Source of the DNA: Oceanobacillus sojae
GTDB lineage: Bacteria; Bacillota; Bacilli; Bacillales; Amphibacillaceae
Assembly: GCF_900162665.1 (NCBI RefSeq)
Contig: NZ_LT727810.1
Location: 279,067-343,066, forward strand
Direction: 5' to 3'
Length of the DNA stretch: 64,000 bases
Under the pieces are notes generated by a model that ran no database searches, was not told the DNA's origin, and saw only the letters and a program-made list of their open reading frames with translations. The position numbers and the translations under genes were made by a program. Of this stretch, positions 18,339 through 27,043 are shown one piece after another (the stretch's first letter is position 1; the number at the start of each line of letters is the position of its first letter).

Positions 18339-20315
18339 TTGAAAAAGAAAAATAAAGAAACTAATGGGGTAAAGAGAAAGCTGGTTATATCTTTTTCATC
18401 TATCTTAATCATACCGATTGTTCTCATCGGTTTTTTGACTTACAACAGCTCTGTCAATACCATGCAAGCACAGCAGGAACAGCAGGTAAATGAAATCATC
18501 ACTTTAATGGGACAAAATATCGAGGATACACTCGCCTTAAAAAGCAGAGATATTGACGTATTTGCGGAAAATACGAGAGGCGGCCAGGTAGAAGAGGAAG
18601 ACGATGAACTAACCATGGTTGTTGGTCAATACTTACATTTTCACGAGGAAGTAGATAAAATTTATTTTGGTTCTGAAGAGGGCACTTTAGCTATTCAGCC
18701 GGAAACAGAATTGCCTGATGATTTCGATGTCCGTGATCGTCCATGGTACATGGAAGCAATGAAATCTCCGGGAGACTTAATTATTTCTGATCCCTATCCA
18801 ACAGAAGCGTCAGATGGAGATATGGTTGTGACACTATCTAAAACATTGGCAGATGGATCAGGTGTTGTCGGAATTGATTTGTCAATGGATTTTGTTCAGG
18901 AAATGGCATCCTCTGTAGAAATTGGCGAAAGCGGTTATCCTGTTTTGTTAGACAGAGATGGAAATATTATCTTCCACCCTGGAAATGTAGCAGGTGAACA
19001 GATGGAAGAAAGCTTTATTAATCAAGTATCTGCACAGGATGCAGGAGCTTTTGAATATACAGAGAATAATGAATCGAAAATTCTGGTTTATGATACCGAT
19101 GAATTCACAGGCTGGACGCTGGCGGGAAGTATTGATTACAGTGAAGTTCAAAATAATGCAGCTTCTATTATAAAAGCGCTTATCATCGTAATGATTGTTG
19201 CTTTTCTAATCGGCTGTGTCATAAACGCGGTCACGATTCAGTCTATCCTTCGTCCAATCAACGGATTAAAAAGGAGAGCAAAGGTAATCAGCACTGGAGA
19301 TTTGACAGAAGAGATTAAAGTTGTAAAAAATGATGAGATTGGTCAGCTGGGAACTGCGTTTAACGAGATGCAAGGCAGTTTAAGAGCATTGATCCGTGAT
19401 GTTGAAGTAAATGCGCAGCAGGTTGCGGCATCTGCAGAGGAATTAAACGCGAATGCGGATCAAATGACAAATTCATCGGAACAAGTATCACTTGCGGTTC
19501 AAGAGGTATCCTCCAGTGCAGAGCATCAGTTAAATGGTACGGAAGACAGTGTGAATTCCTTGGAGGAAGTATCAACTGGAGTCGGAAGAATTGTAGAAAG
19601 CTCGACAAAGGTTTCTGAATATGTAACCCAGATGAGCGGGCAGGCAGATGTAGGCGGACAGGCTGTAAGCAATACATTAAATCAAATGACATCTATCCAG
19701 TCATCTGTAGAAGATACGAACAAGGATATAACTTCTTTATTGGAGCGTTCTAAAGAAGTCAATACCATTCTTAAAGCAATTACCGATATCTCGGAGCAGA
19801 CTAATTTACTTGCCTTAAACGCAGCAATTGAAGCAGCCCGTGCCGGGGAGCATGGAAAAGGATTTGCTGTAGTTGCTGATGAGGTGCGCAAGCTGGCTGA
19901 GCAATCCAAAGCATCTGCAGGGGAAATCAGTACCATTGTTCAAGGCATTCAAAATGATGTCCAGAATGCCGTTGAGAAGATGGAGCGGGTAGCATCGTCC
20001 GTGAATGATGGCCTGGACGTGTCCTATGATGCAATTGACAAATTTGGTGAAATCATACGGACAAGTAACAGCATTAAACCGCAAATGGAAGAGGTCACGG
20101 CAATTTCTGAACAAATGTCTGCCGCTGTAGAACAGGTTACCGCAACAGCAAATAATTTAGCTGCTATTGCCAGAACGAATGCAGCCTCTTCTGAGGAAGT
20201 GGCTGCTTCAACAGAAGAGCAATTGGCATCCATGCAGGAAATTTCAGCATCGGCGAAATCATTATCGTCTATGGCAGAGCAATTAATGGAAAAGGTTAAA
20301 GCGTATAAATATTAA
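18339..20315 (+). CDS. Methyl-accepting chemotaxis protein 3 (dCache type)
   Basis: This is a chemoreceptor of about 658 residues in the same cluster and with the same domain order. Its sensor is the most diverged of the first three but keeps RPWY, DPY and GIDL. The signalling tip is intact ([19 protein letters not shown]). ATG 18330 abuts the SD AAAAGGAGG, so TTG 18339, with 9-base spacing, is the better start. The N-terminus is more hydrophilic and lysine-rich (KKKNKETNG) than in the paralogues. A weaker hairpin with a T-run follows the stop. Confidence 0.9.
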   Translation: MKKKNKETNGVKRKLVISFSSILIIPIVLIGFLTYNSSVNTMQAQQEQQVNEIITLMGQNIEDTLALKSRDIDVFAENTRGGQVEEEDDELTMVVGQYLHFHEEVDKIYFGSEEGTLAIQPETELPDDFDVRDRPWYMEAMKSPGDLIISDPYPTEASDGDMVVTLSKTLADGSGVVGIDLSMDFVQEMASSVEIGESGYPVLLDRDGNIIFHPGNVAGEQMEESFINQVSAQDAGAFEYTENNESKILVYDTDEFTGWTLAGSIDYSEVQNNAASIIKALIIVMIVAFLIGCVINAVTIQSILRPINGLKRRAKVISTGDLTEEIKVVKNDEIGQLGTAFNEMQGSLRALIRDVEVNAQQVAASAEELNANADQMTNSSEQVSLAVQEVSSSAEHQLNGTEDSVNSLEEVSTGVGRIVESSTKVSEYVTQMSGQADVGGQAVSNTLNQMTSIQSSVEDTNKDITSLLERSKEVNTILKAITDISEQTNLLALNAAIEAARAGEHGKGFAVVADEVRKLAEQSKASAGEISTIVQGIQNDVQNAVEKMERVASSVNDGLDVSYDAIDKFGEIIRTSNSIKPQMEEVTAISEQMSAAVEQVTATANNLAAIARTNAASSEEVAASTEEQLASMQEISASAKSLSSMAEQLMEKVKAYKY

Positions 20316-20329
20316 ACATGGATAAAAGA

Positions 20330-20390
20330 ACGGCAGTTGAACGAAATTCTAATGAAAAAGCTTCGTTATCAGCTGCGTTTTTTTATTTTT
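20330..20390 (+). terminator. Probable terminator after MCP3
   Basis: AACGGCAGTTGAACGAA can pair imperfectly with TTCGTTATCAGCTGCGTT, followed by TTTTTT. Confidence 0.55.
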
Positions 20391-20476
20391 AAATAGGTAT
20401 TTAATCATGGATTAATAGTTTTGAATAGAATGAAAGTTTTAAAATAAACCTGATGTATTTATATTATGAAAAATCA

Positions 20477-20484
20477 TCCGATAA
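20477..20484 (+). promoter_or_regulatory. Candidate sigma-D -10 box for MCP4
   Basis: TCCGATAA, a near match to GCCGATAA, lies about 230 bases upstream of MCP4. The -35 match is weak (TTTA at 15-base spacing). Confidence 0.4.
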
Positions 20485-20706
20485 ATATAAAGTATGAATT
20501 TTTCAGGATAAGTACTGTATTCCAGTGGAAAAAGGAGTGAAGCAATACCAGCTACAACATGCTTATTATATGGGTATTTTGTATCGTTTTTATAAAATAG
20601 TGGAAGAAAAGGCAAAGATATCAGCGGCCATCCTTCTTTTTTCAGATTGTAAAAATGTACAAGTTTAGTAATGAAAATAGAATATAGCAGCAAGGGAGAT
20701 TCAGTT

Positions 20707-22680
20707 GTGAAGAAAATAATGAAACCAAAAGGAATTCGATTTAAATTAGTGTTGTCCTTCTTTTTTATGTTATTGGTTCCAAGCTTAATAATCGGAGCAA
20801 TTACATATTTCAGTTCTATTGATACATTGGAGGATCAAAAAACAAAGCAGGTAGAAGATATTACTGCGCTGCTGAACCAGACAGTGGACAATGCATTAGA
20901 ATTAAAAATAAATGATTTGAATACATTTGCAGCACAATTTAACAGCGGACAAATAGATGATGATGAAGAGACATTAGAACAGGTATTGAGGCAATATAAG
21001 GAAATGAACGAGGGTGTTTCGGAGGTATACATGGCTTCCAATGACGGTGATCTCTTCTATAGACAGCCTGTTTCGGAATTACCGGAAGGATTTGATGCAA
21101 CCGAACGCGGCTGGTTTATCAATGCGGTGGATAATCCGGGAGAGGTGCAGATTTCAGAACCATTTGAAAGTGCAAGTGGAACAGGAACAGTGGTAAGTAT
21201 TACGAAAACACTGGACGACGGTTCCGGAGTAATGGGGATCAGTCTGTACATCGATTTTATCCAGCAGATGGCATCAGAAGTTTCTGTTGGAAAGAATGGT
21301 TATGCGATTATTCTCGATCAACAGCAGAAATATATCTATCATCCAACCTTTGAAACCGGAGAAGAAGCTGATGGCAGTACACTGGGAACAATGTTTGATA
21401 ATGAGACAGGCAGTTTTGAATACAGCTATGATAATGCAGAGAAAATAATGGTATACGACACAAATAATTTATCCGGATGGAAGCTGGCGGGAACAATTGA
21501 TTACAGCGAAATTCAGGATGAAGCAGCATCAACTTTAACGATAATGATAACTGTTATCGTTGGCACATTATTGGTGGGAACTTTAATCATTCTGTTCTTA
21601 ATCCGTTCAATCACCCGTCCAATCCGTAAATTAAAGGAAAATGCGAAAGTTATCAGCACAGGTGACTTAACACATACGATTGAGATTAAAACAAAGGATG
21701 AAATTGGAGAGTTAGGTCTGGCCTTTAATGAAATGCAGGAAGGCTTAAAGAATCTTGTTCGCGATGTCGAATTTAATGCGCAGCAGGTTGCAGCATCGGC
21801 AGAAGAATTAAATGCAAATGCCGATCAAATGACAAGCTCATCCGAGCAGGTATCTCTAGCTATTCAAGAGGTATCCGCCAGCTCAGAGAAACAGCTGAGC
21901 GGTACAGAAGAAAGTGCCAATTCCTTAGAAGAGGTATCGACAGGGGTCGGCCGAATTGTTGACAGCTCTACAAACGTAGCTGAATTGGTAACACAGATGA
22001 GCACACAGGCAGAGGTCGGAGGGAAGGCAGTCAGCGATACGTTAAATCAAATGACTTCTATCCAGTCGTCTGTAGATAATACAAACCTGAATATCGCATC
22101 CTTACTGGAACGCTCAAAGCAGGTAAGCACGATTTTAAATGCGATTACTGATATTTCCGAACAGACAAATCTTCTGGCATTAAATGCAGCGATTGAAGCG
22201 GCACGTGCCGGGGAGCATGGAAAAGGATTTGCCGTTGTAGCTGATGAGGTTCGTAAATTAGCGGAGGAATCCAAAAATTCTGCCGGCGAAATCAGCTCGA
22301 TTGTCCATGGTATTCAGGATGATGTTCAAAAAGCGGTGGAAAAGATGTCTGAAGTGACAGCCAATGTAGATGATGGATTAGATGTATCCTATGATGCCAT
22401 TGATAAATTTGGAGAAATTCTGCGTTCAAGCAGTGATATTAAACCGCAAATGGAAGAGGTAATGGCAATATCCGAGCAGATGTCTGCAGCAGTTCAGCAG
22501 GTCACAGCAACTGCAAATGACCTGGCTTCTATCGCCAGAGATAACGCCTCATCTTCGGAAGAGGTTGCAGCATCCACGGAAGAGCAGCTTGCATCCATGG
22601 AGGAAATCTCAGCATCTGCAAAATCTCTCTCCAGTATGGCAGAGGAATTAACATCAAAAATTGCGGAATATAAATATTAA
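20707..22680 (+). CDS. Methyl-accepting chemotaxis protein 4 (divergent dCache type)
   Basis: This 657-residue chemoreceptor is the last of the cluster, with the same membrane, HAMP and signalling layout. Its sensor departs from the amino-acid pattern of the other three: RGWF in place of RxWY, SEPF in place of DPY, and GISL in place of GIDV, so the conserved Tyr and Asp ligand contacts are lost. A different ligand is likely. Start GTG 20707 has AAGGGAGA 8 bases upstream; ATG 20671 lies before that SD and is less likely. Confidence 0.9.
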   Translation: MKKIMKPKGIRFKLVLSFFFMLLVPSLIIGAITYFSSIDTLEDQKTKQVEDITALLNQTVDNALELKINDLNTFAAQFNSGQIDDDEETLEQVLRQYKEMNEGVSEVYMASNDGDLFYRQPVSELPEGFDATERGWFINAVDNPGEVQISEPFESASGTGTVVSITKTLDDGSGVMGISLYIDFIQQMASEVSVGKNGYAIILDQQQKYIYHPTFETGEEADGSTLGTMFDNETGSFEYSYDNAEKIMVYDTNNLSGWKLAGTIDYSEIQDEAASTLTIMITVIVGTLLVGTLIILFLIRSITRPIRKLKENAKVISTGDLTHTIEIKTKDEIGELGLAFNEMQEGLKNLVRDVEFNAQQVAASAEELNANADQMTSSSEQVSLAIQEVSASSEKQLSGTEESANSLEEVSTGVGRIVDSSTNVAELVTQMSTQAEVGGKAVSDTLNQMTSIQSSVDNTNLNIASLLERSKQVSTILNAITDISEQTNLLALNAAIEAARAGEHGKGFAVVADEVRKLAEESKNSAGEISSIVHGIQDDVQKAVEKMSEVTANVDDGLDVSYDAIDKFGEILRSSSDIKPQMEEVMAISEQMSAAVQQVTATANDLASIARDNASSSEEVAASTEEQLASMEEISASAKSLSSMAEELTSKIAEYKY

Positions 22681-22697
22681 GCCAAATAAGGCATGAT

Positions 22698-22743
22698 AGA
22701 AAAAAGAAGAATCTCCACTATTTGGACGATTCTTCTTTTTTCT
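22698..22743 (+). terminator. Terminator after MCP4
   Basis: AGAAAAAAGAAGAATC pairs perfectly with GATTCTTCTTTTTTCT. It can also stop minus-strand transcripts leaving the Spo0E-like gene. Confidence 0.85.
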
Positions 22744-22965
22744 ATGTAAGTACTCCATTTTTTATTCAAACTATAACTGAATTTTTATTCATTTTCATGT
22801 CATAATAAACCAATTTTATTTGTCTGCTTAAAAAATATTGGGTACAGCCTTACTCTTTCTATACATATCATCATTTGCATCTTTACTTATATGGCTTAGT
22901 AATCGTCTTGTTTTACAAGATGTGCAGCAATGGAACGGTTACCATGCAGATTTGTAATCAAGCTA

Positions 22966-23142
22966 TCAGATCTTCCGTTGAATGGGAGTTTTATTTGAAA
23001 TCCGATCTAATTGATTTAGCAAGTTATCCAGCGACTGTGATATTTTTAATAAATTTGGGTCATTTGGATCTTTTTCATAAACTGCATACATTTCTTTTCT
23101 TTTCGCTTCAATCTGCTTGTTCAATTTATTAATTTCCGACAT
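22966..23142 (-). CDS. Spo0E-family aspartyl-phosphate phosphatase
   Basis: This 58-residue gene on the minus strand reads MSEINKLNKQIEAKRKEMYA at its start and has the Spo0E signature SQSLD at residues 35-39, after a first amphipathic helix and a short DPNDPNL turn. Spo0E proteins dephosphorylate Spo0A~P, delaying sporulation. The length and two-helix layout fit the family. ATG at 23142 is preceded by GGAGAGGG at good spacing. It is easily missed because a longer false frame covers it on the plus strand. It lies between MCP4 and the flagellin gene, facing away from flagellin. Confidence 0.85.
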   Translation of the reverse strand: MSEINKLNKQIEAKRKEMYAVYEKDPNDPNLLKISQSLDNLLNQLDRISNKTPIQRKI

Positions 23143-23447
23143 ACTCTCACGCCCTCTCCAATTATCAAACAGAAGTTGGATATGGCATAAAAAGATATGA
23201 TAAGGCTCTTAGCATGATTTTAACAGGAAAGGGGAGAAAAATAAAATAAATCAGCTATAGTATTTTATGGGAAGGGAGTATTTAATAGTAAGTTAAATAT
23301 TTAAATGAAGTTTGGATGATCTAGTTTTTATGATAAGTGTTCATCAGGAGGATTGCGCGTTTTTATAGAATTATAATAGATTTTCACGCAGCAAAAAGGA
23401 AGGAAAAATAAATTTGAAAAAGAATTAAAAAAAATTATAAAAAAGAT

Positions 23448-23474
23448 TAAACAATTTGTCCCAGGAGCCGATAT
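23448..23474 (+). promoter_or_regulatory. Sigma-D promoter of the flagellin gene
   Basis: TAAA at 23448-23451, a 15-base spacer and GCCGATAT at 23467-23474 match the sigma-D consensus exactly. Transcription would begin near 23482 and leave a leader of about 130 bases before the flagellin start. Confidence 0.9.
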
Positions 23475-23564
23475 AAGAAATAGATCATCAGAGGATGATT
23501 CGTTAGGGCCTTAACGAGATATATTTATTTTGATATTAACCTAAATGGTTAATATAGATGAGAT

Positions 23565-23603
23565 CACATGGATGTGGCTCAAAAATTTTAAATTACATGG
23601 AGG
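23565..23603 (+). promoter_or_regulatory. Candidate CsrA binding sites in the flagellin leader
   Basis: CACATGGATGTG (23565-23576) folds as CACA-TGGA-TGTG, exposing GGA in a tetraloop. A second GGA is in the SD ACATGGAGG (23595-23603). One hairpin site upstream plus one site on the SD is the arrangement by which CsrA represses hag in B. subtilis. csrA itself is not in the window. Confidence 0.55.
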
Positions 23604-23612
23604 TAAGAAATT

Positions 23613-25070
23613 ATGATTATCAATCACAACATTTCAGCGATTAATGCGCACCGTCAGTTGGGAGTAAACCAAAATGGTGTACAAGGATCATTGGAAAAGC
23701 TTTCTTCTGGTCTTCAAATCAACCGTGCAGGGGATGACGCTGCTGGGTTGGCAATTTCTGAAAAAATGCGTGGACAAATTCGTGGGTTGGAGCAGGCTTC
23801 TACGAATGCTCAGGACGGCATCTCGCTGATACAAACGGCGGAGGGAGCTTTGAACGAAACGCATGATATTTTACAACGTATGCGTGAGTTAGCAGTACAA
23901 TCTTCTAATGATAGTAATACAGATGCTGACCGTGAAGAAATCCAAAAAGAAGTTGACCAGTTAGCTCAGGAAATTTCACGTATCAGCAATACTACTGAAT
24001 TCAACACGCAAAACCTTGCTGGTGGAGGTTTTGAAGGTACATTCCATATTGGTGCTAATTCAGGACAAAATATTAAACTTTCTATTGATGCAATGGACGC
24101 ACATACTCTTGGAGTAGCTCGTGATGTTACTGAAACTACAGGAACTTCCGATGATTTTAATAATGTTAAAGTTGGAAATACAACAGGTTCAGCAGTAGTT
24201 GATGGTGCGTCAGTAGATGTATCTGTTGCAGCTCAAACGGGTTCAGCAGCAACAGCAGCAGCTGGTACTCATAATGGCATTACACTTACTGCCGATACAG
24301 CTGGAGAAGCAGGTAATATTAACGTTGTCTTTGCAACTGGTGCAGCTGACGATGCAGAACTTGATGGTGATACTTTAACAATTACTCTGGATTCAACTGG
24401 TGCTTTAGATGAAGGTCAAATTCAAGATGCACTAGATGCTGGAGGCGTAACTGGATTTACTCTTAGTGGTACTGGAACAGTTGCTAATGGAGAAAATTTC
24501 TCACTAGCTGGTGGAGCTGACGAAATTGCTGCGGGTGATGGATATGTTGTAACATTAACTAGCGGTACTACTACTGAAACAGTTGATGTATCAGCTGATG
24601 CTACAAATGTAATTGGCACAGGAGCATTTGAAGGTTTATCATTTAATGTTGATAATTTATCTACGTCAACATCAGGAACAATTAATATTAGTTCTACACC
24701 ATACACAGCATCTGCTGCACAATTTAATGCTGATGGTACTATAGCTAATGACGCAGTTGCAAGAGGTGGAGTTGATGTTTCAACACAAGAAACAGCTGAT
24801 GCAGCAATTACAACAATCCAAACTGCTATTAATACAGTTTCTGCACAACGTTCAAACCTTGGTGCAGTACAAAACCGTTTAGAGCACACTATCAACAACT
24901 TAGGTGCATCTGCTGAGAACATGACAGCAGCAGAATCTCGTATCAGGGACGTGGATATGGCGAAAGAGATGATGAACTTCACGAAGAATAACATCCTTTC
25001 ACAAGCGGCACAATCTATGTTAGCTCAATCCCAACAAATGCCTCAAGGAGTGTTACAACTTCTTCAGTAA
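23613..25070 (+). CDS. hag: Flagellin (major), reading through the intron-borne C-terminus
   Basis: This 485-residue flagellin is the filament subunit exported by the flagellar type III system. The N-terminal D0/D1 helices (MIINHNISAINAHRQLG to about residue 165) and C-terminal D1/D0 (from about 395) are conserved. The central 230 residues are a variable Ala/Gly/Thr-rich surface domain. There is no signal peptide, as expected. The last 14 codons of this frame (QSQQMPQGVLQLLQ and stop) lie inside a probable group I intron starting at 25026. Splicing would replace them with the exon at 25404-25448, giving QANQVPQGVLQLLQ and the same total length. Strong sigma-D promoter and SD. Confidence 0.95.
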   Translation: MIINHNISAINAHRQLGVNQNGVQGSLEKLSSGLQINRAGDDAAGLAISEKMRGQIRGLEQASTNAQDGISLIQTAEGALNETHDILQRMRELAVQSSNDSNTDADREEIQKEVDQLAQEISRISNTTEFNTQNLAGGGFEGTFHIGANSGQNIKLSIDAMDAHTLGVARDVTETTGTSDDFNNVKVGNTTGSAVVDGASVDVSVAAQTGSAATAAAGTHNGITLTADTAGEAGNINVVFATGAADDAELDGDTLTITLDSTGALDEGQIQDALDAGGVTGFTLSGTGTVANGENFSLAGGADEIAAGDGYVVTLTSGTTTETVDVSADATNVIGTGAFEGLSFNVDNLSTSTSGTINISSTPYTASAAQFNADGTIANDAVARGGVDVSTQETADAAITTIQTAINTVSAQRSNLGAVQNRLEHTINNLGASAENMTAAESRIRDVDMAKEMMNFTKNNILSQAAQSMLAQSQQMPQGVLQLLQ

Positions 25071-25403
25071 TTTGATGGGAAGGGCGTCTAATCTGGTAAC
25101 GGATTAGAGGATAACTGGGTGAATTGCTGGAACTTCCTAAAGTGTTTTGTACCACAACGGAGCTGGAAACGGCAGACGGAATGGTTTGAAAAACAAAACA
25201 ATGAAACAATGGATAATCAGCAGCCAAGCTCCTGGGAGGAAACTCTGGAGAAGGTTCAACGACTAGAATGTACTGCCTAAAGCAAATGCAATGGCAATGA
25301 GATTCGTAGGGTGGAATAAATTCCATTCGAAGTGCCCAGCCCCTTTTGATGACAAAGGGTGAAGATATAGTCTATTCTATGATCGAAAGACATAGCGGCA
25401 AAG
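25026..25403 (+). ncRNA. Probable group I self-splicing intron in the flagellin gene
   Basis: This 378-base element sits between codons 471 and 472. The 5' exon ends in U (GCT, 25023-25025) and the intron ends in G (25403), as the group I rule requires. P1 pairs GCUC (25023-25026) with GGGC (25082-25085), placing U25025 opposite G25083. It extends as 25030-25039 with 25070-25079. P2 is TCTAATC (25087-25093) with GATTAGA (25102-25108). Core motifs: AATCAGCAGCCAAGC (near 25214), GGTTCAACGACTAGA (25253-25267) and AAGATATAGTC (25362-25372), giving P7 GACTA/TAGTC. P9 is CTATG/CATAG (25377-25395). There is no endonuclease gene inside. Confidence 0.85.
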
Positions 25404-25448
25404 CAAGCCAACCAAGTACCACAAGGTGTTTTACAATTACTTCAATAA
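25404..25448 (+). CDS. hag: Flagellin exon 2 (spliced C-terminus)
   Basis: Fourteen codons and a stop encode QANQVPQGVLQLLQ. Joined after codon 471 they give SMLAQANQVPQGVLQLLQ, the usual flagellin C-terminal helix. The segment has no start of its own and makes sense only as an exon. It aligns without gaps to the tail coded in the intron, with mostly synonymous differences. The flagellin transcription terminator lies just after it. Confidence 0.82.
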   Translation, partial: QANQVPQGVLQLLQ

Positions 25449-25461
25449 GAATAGATTATTT

Positions 25462-25498
25462 AAAGAGACTCTGGCTATTAGAGCTAGGGTCTTTTTTT
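25462..25498 (+). terminator. Flagellin transcription terminator
   Basis: GACTCTGGCT pairs, with GU pairs, to AGCTAGGGTC and is followed by TTTTTTT. No terminator follows the intron-borne stop codon at 25068, so the primary transcript spans the intron and exon 2. Confidence 0.75.
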
Positions 25499-25721
25499 AC
25501 AATTTTAATAGGTAATTTGAATTATTTTTGTTTTGGTTATTATAATTACAGGTAATTAGTCTGGTTGGTTGGATGGTGCTAAATATTTAATAGATTCATT
25601 TCATAGAATATATTCTATATTGAATTTAGAAGAATGAAGTGAGTGTAGGTTTATTGTAATGAATAAGTAGAATATGTTTAAAAATTAGAGTTTATTATAG
25701 AAAAAGAAAGGTGATTAAAAT

Positions 25722-26540
25722 ATGGGGAGAAATGAAGAATCTACAAATGTTGAATTAATTATAGAAAGTGCATTAAAAGTGCCGGGTGTTAAAGTAAACA
25801 GAAAAGAGTTTTTAGTCAGGGTCTTCAGTGATAAATTAAGTGAGGATAAAATCCCTGACTTAATTGAAAAAGGGCCATTAGAAGTTGGGATTAGTAAAGA
25901 GAAAATAAATAGAATAGCGAAATCTCTTGTAAGTAAGAGAACCTTACAAAGCTCTGGCACCTCATTTGTTGCTGGTATACCGGGCGGTTGGACTATGGCT
26001 GCAACTATTCCTGCTGACACTCTTCAATTTTTTGGAGTGGCTTTACGATTATCACAAGAGTTAGCCTATCTGTTTGGGTACAAAGATTTTTGGAATGAGG
26101 AGGAATTAGACATAGAAAGAATAAAAAGTGAATTGATTCTATTTCTTGGTGTTATGTTTGGTGTGGGAGGAGCTGCCTCTACCTTAAAAGTAGTTTCTTC
26201 TAAAGTAGCACAGCAAGCTTTAAGAAAGATACCTCAAAAAGCCTTAACCAAGACATTCTATTATCCAATTATCAAGAAAATAGCAGCTATTATTGGTGTT
26301 AAGATAACAAAGGATACATTTGCAAAAGGAGTTTCTAAAATAATTCCTGTGGTTGGAGGAGTAGTCTCTGGAGGGTTAACCTATACAACAATGACAAAGA
26401 TGGGGAATAGTTTAAGAAATGCAATGCTTGATACCCTGGATTATTCACAACAAGATTTTAAAAAGGATATCAATGAAATTAAAAATAGTATGTCAGATAT
26501 CATTGATATGGAATTTGAAGAAATAGCAGAGGGCAGTTAG
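25722..26540 (+). CDS. EcsC-like membrane-associated protein
   Basis: This 272-residue protein contains glycine-rich hydrophobic stretches typical of the EcsC family. One begins near residue 87 (GIPGGWTMAATIPADTLQFF) and runs into a helix with ELAYLFGY. A second is near 145 and a third near 213 (IPVVGGVVSGGLTYTTMTKMG). The N-terminal 80 residues and the tail are hydrophilic and helical. No catalytic motif is recognised. It begins an AT-rich stretch after the flagellin gene and has AAAGGTG before the ATG. The function is unknown. Membrane association is inferred from the hydrophobic segments. Confidence 0.6.
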   Translation: MGRNEESTNVELIIESALKVPGVKVNRKEFLVRVFSDKLSEDKIPDLIEKGPLEVGISKEKINRIAKSLVSKRTLQSSGTSFVAGIPGGWTMAATIPADTLQFFGVALRLSQELAYLFGYKDFWNEEELDIERIKSELILFLGVMFGVGGAASTLKVVSSKVAQQALRKIPQKALTKTFYYPIIKKIAAIIGVKITKDTFAKGVSKIIPVVGGVVSGGLTYTTMTKMGNSLRNAMLDTLDYSQQDFKKDINEIKNSMSDIIDMEFEEIAEGS

Positions 26541-26688
26541 AAAAAACAAGTATTTAAAATATTGGAATTAAACAAATTGAATTGATTACTAGTTAACGAA
26601 TATATGATAAGAATATTATTCTGTTCTAGAAAAAATCTATTAATACAAAATAGTACGATTATTTGTTTACACGAAGGAGAAGGGAAAT

Positions 26689-26865
26689 ATGCCTCTACCA
26701 ATTGAAAAATCCTTACTCCAAGATTTAAAAGCAAATTTTAAACAATATCTAGAAATAGGTTATGTTCATCTTAAGAGTAAATTGACTCATTTTTTGTGTA
26801 CTAAACTCGTTGGGGTGCAGGGCAGGGGCTTAGAAATTATGAAATTCACTCAAGTGATAGATTAA
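26689..26865 (+). CDS. Small hypothetical protein, possibly a gene remnant
   Basis: This 58-codon frame starts MPLPIEKSLLQDLKANFKQY with a strong AAGGAGAAGGG SD 5 bases before the ATG. The first 35 residues look like a normal soluble helix-rich protein. The rest (CTKLVGVQGRGLEIMKFTQ) is less convincing, so it may be the start of a longer gene broken by a frameshift. I do not recognise a family. It lies between the EcsC-like gene and the NERD-helicase gene. Confidence 0.35.
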   Translation: MPLPIEKSLLQDLKANFKQYLEIGYVHLKSKLTHFLCTKLVGVQGRGLEIMKFTQVID

Positions 26866-27043
26866 ATTGAGCTCGTAAAATCACTTAATACATATGTATA
26901 AATGGAGAGAATGGATACGATATTCACAAGAAAAAAGAAATCTTTATCAAATTGAAGATTTCCAATAATCTTGTTTAAAAATCCGAATTTATGTTTTTTA
27001 TAATATGGTATAAATTCTAAAACATTATAGTGAGGTGTTAAAA

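Noticed and set aside
22875-23132. 85-codon plus-strand frame between MCP4 and flagellin
   Set aside because: No SD and implausible composition. The minus strand at 22966-23142 encodes a clear Spo0E-type protein with SD, which explains the open frame.
24422-24994. 190-codon minus-strand frame inside flagellin
   Set aside because: It is the complement of the Ala/Gly/Thr-rich surface domain; open only because of codon bias. No SD and no family match.
25071-25403. Degenerate second flagellin gene or insertion element
   Set aside because: The second C-terminal copy first suggested a pseudogene, but P1, P2, P7, P9 and the exact splice rule fit a group I intron with exon 2 much better.
25346-25555. 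69-codon frame across the intron 3' end and exon 2
   Set aside because: It reads exon 2 in the wrong frame; the QANQVPQGVLQLLQ frame and the intron structure explain the sequence.
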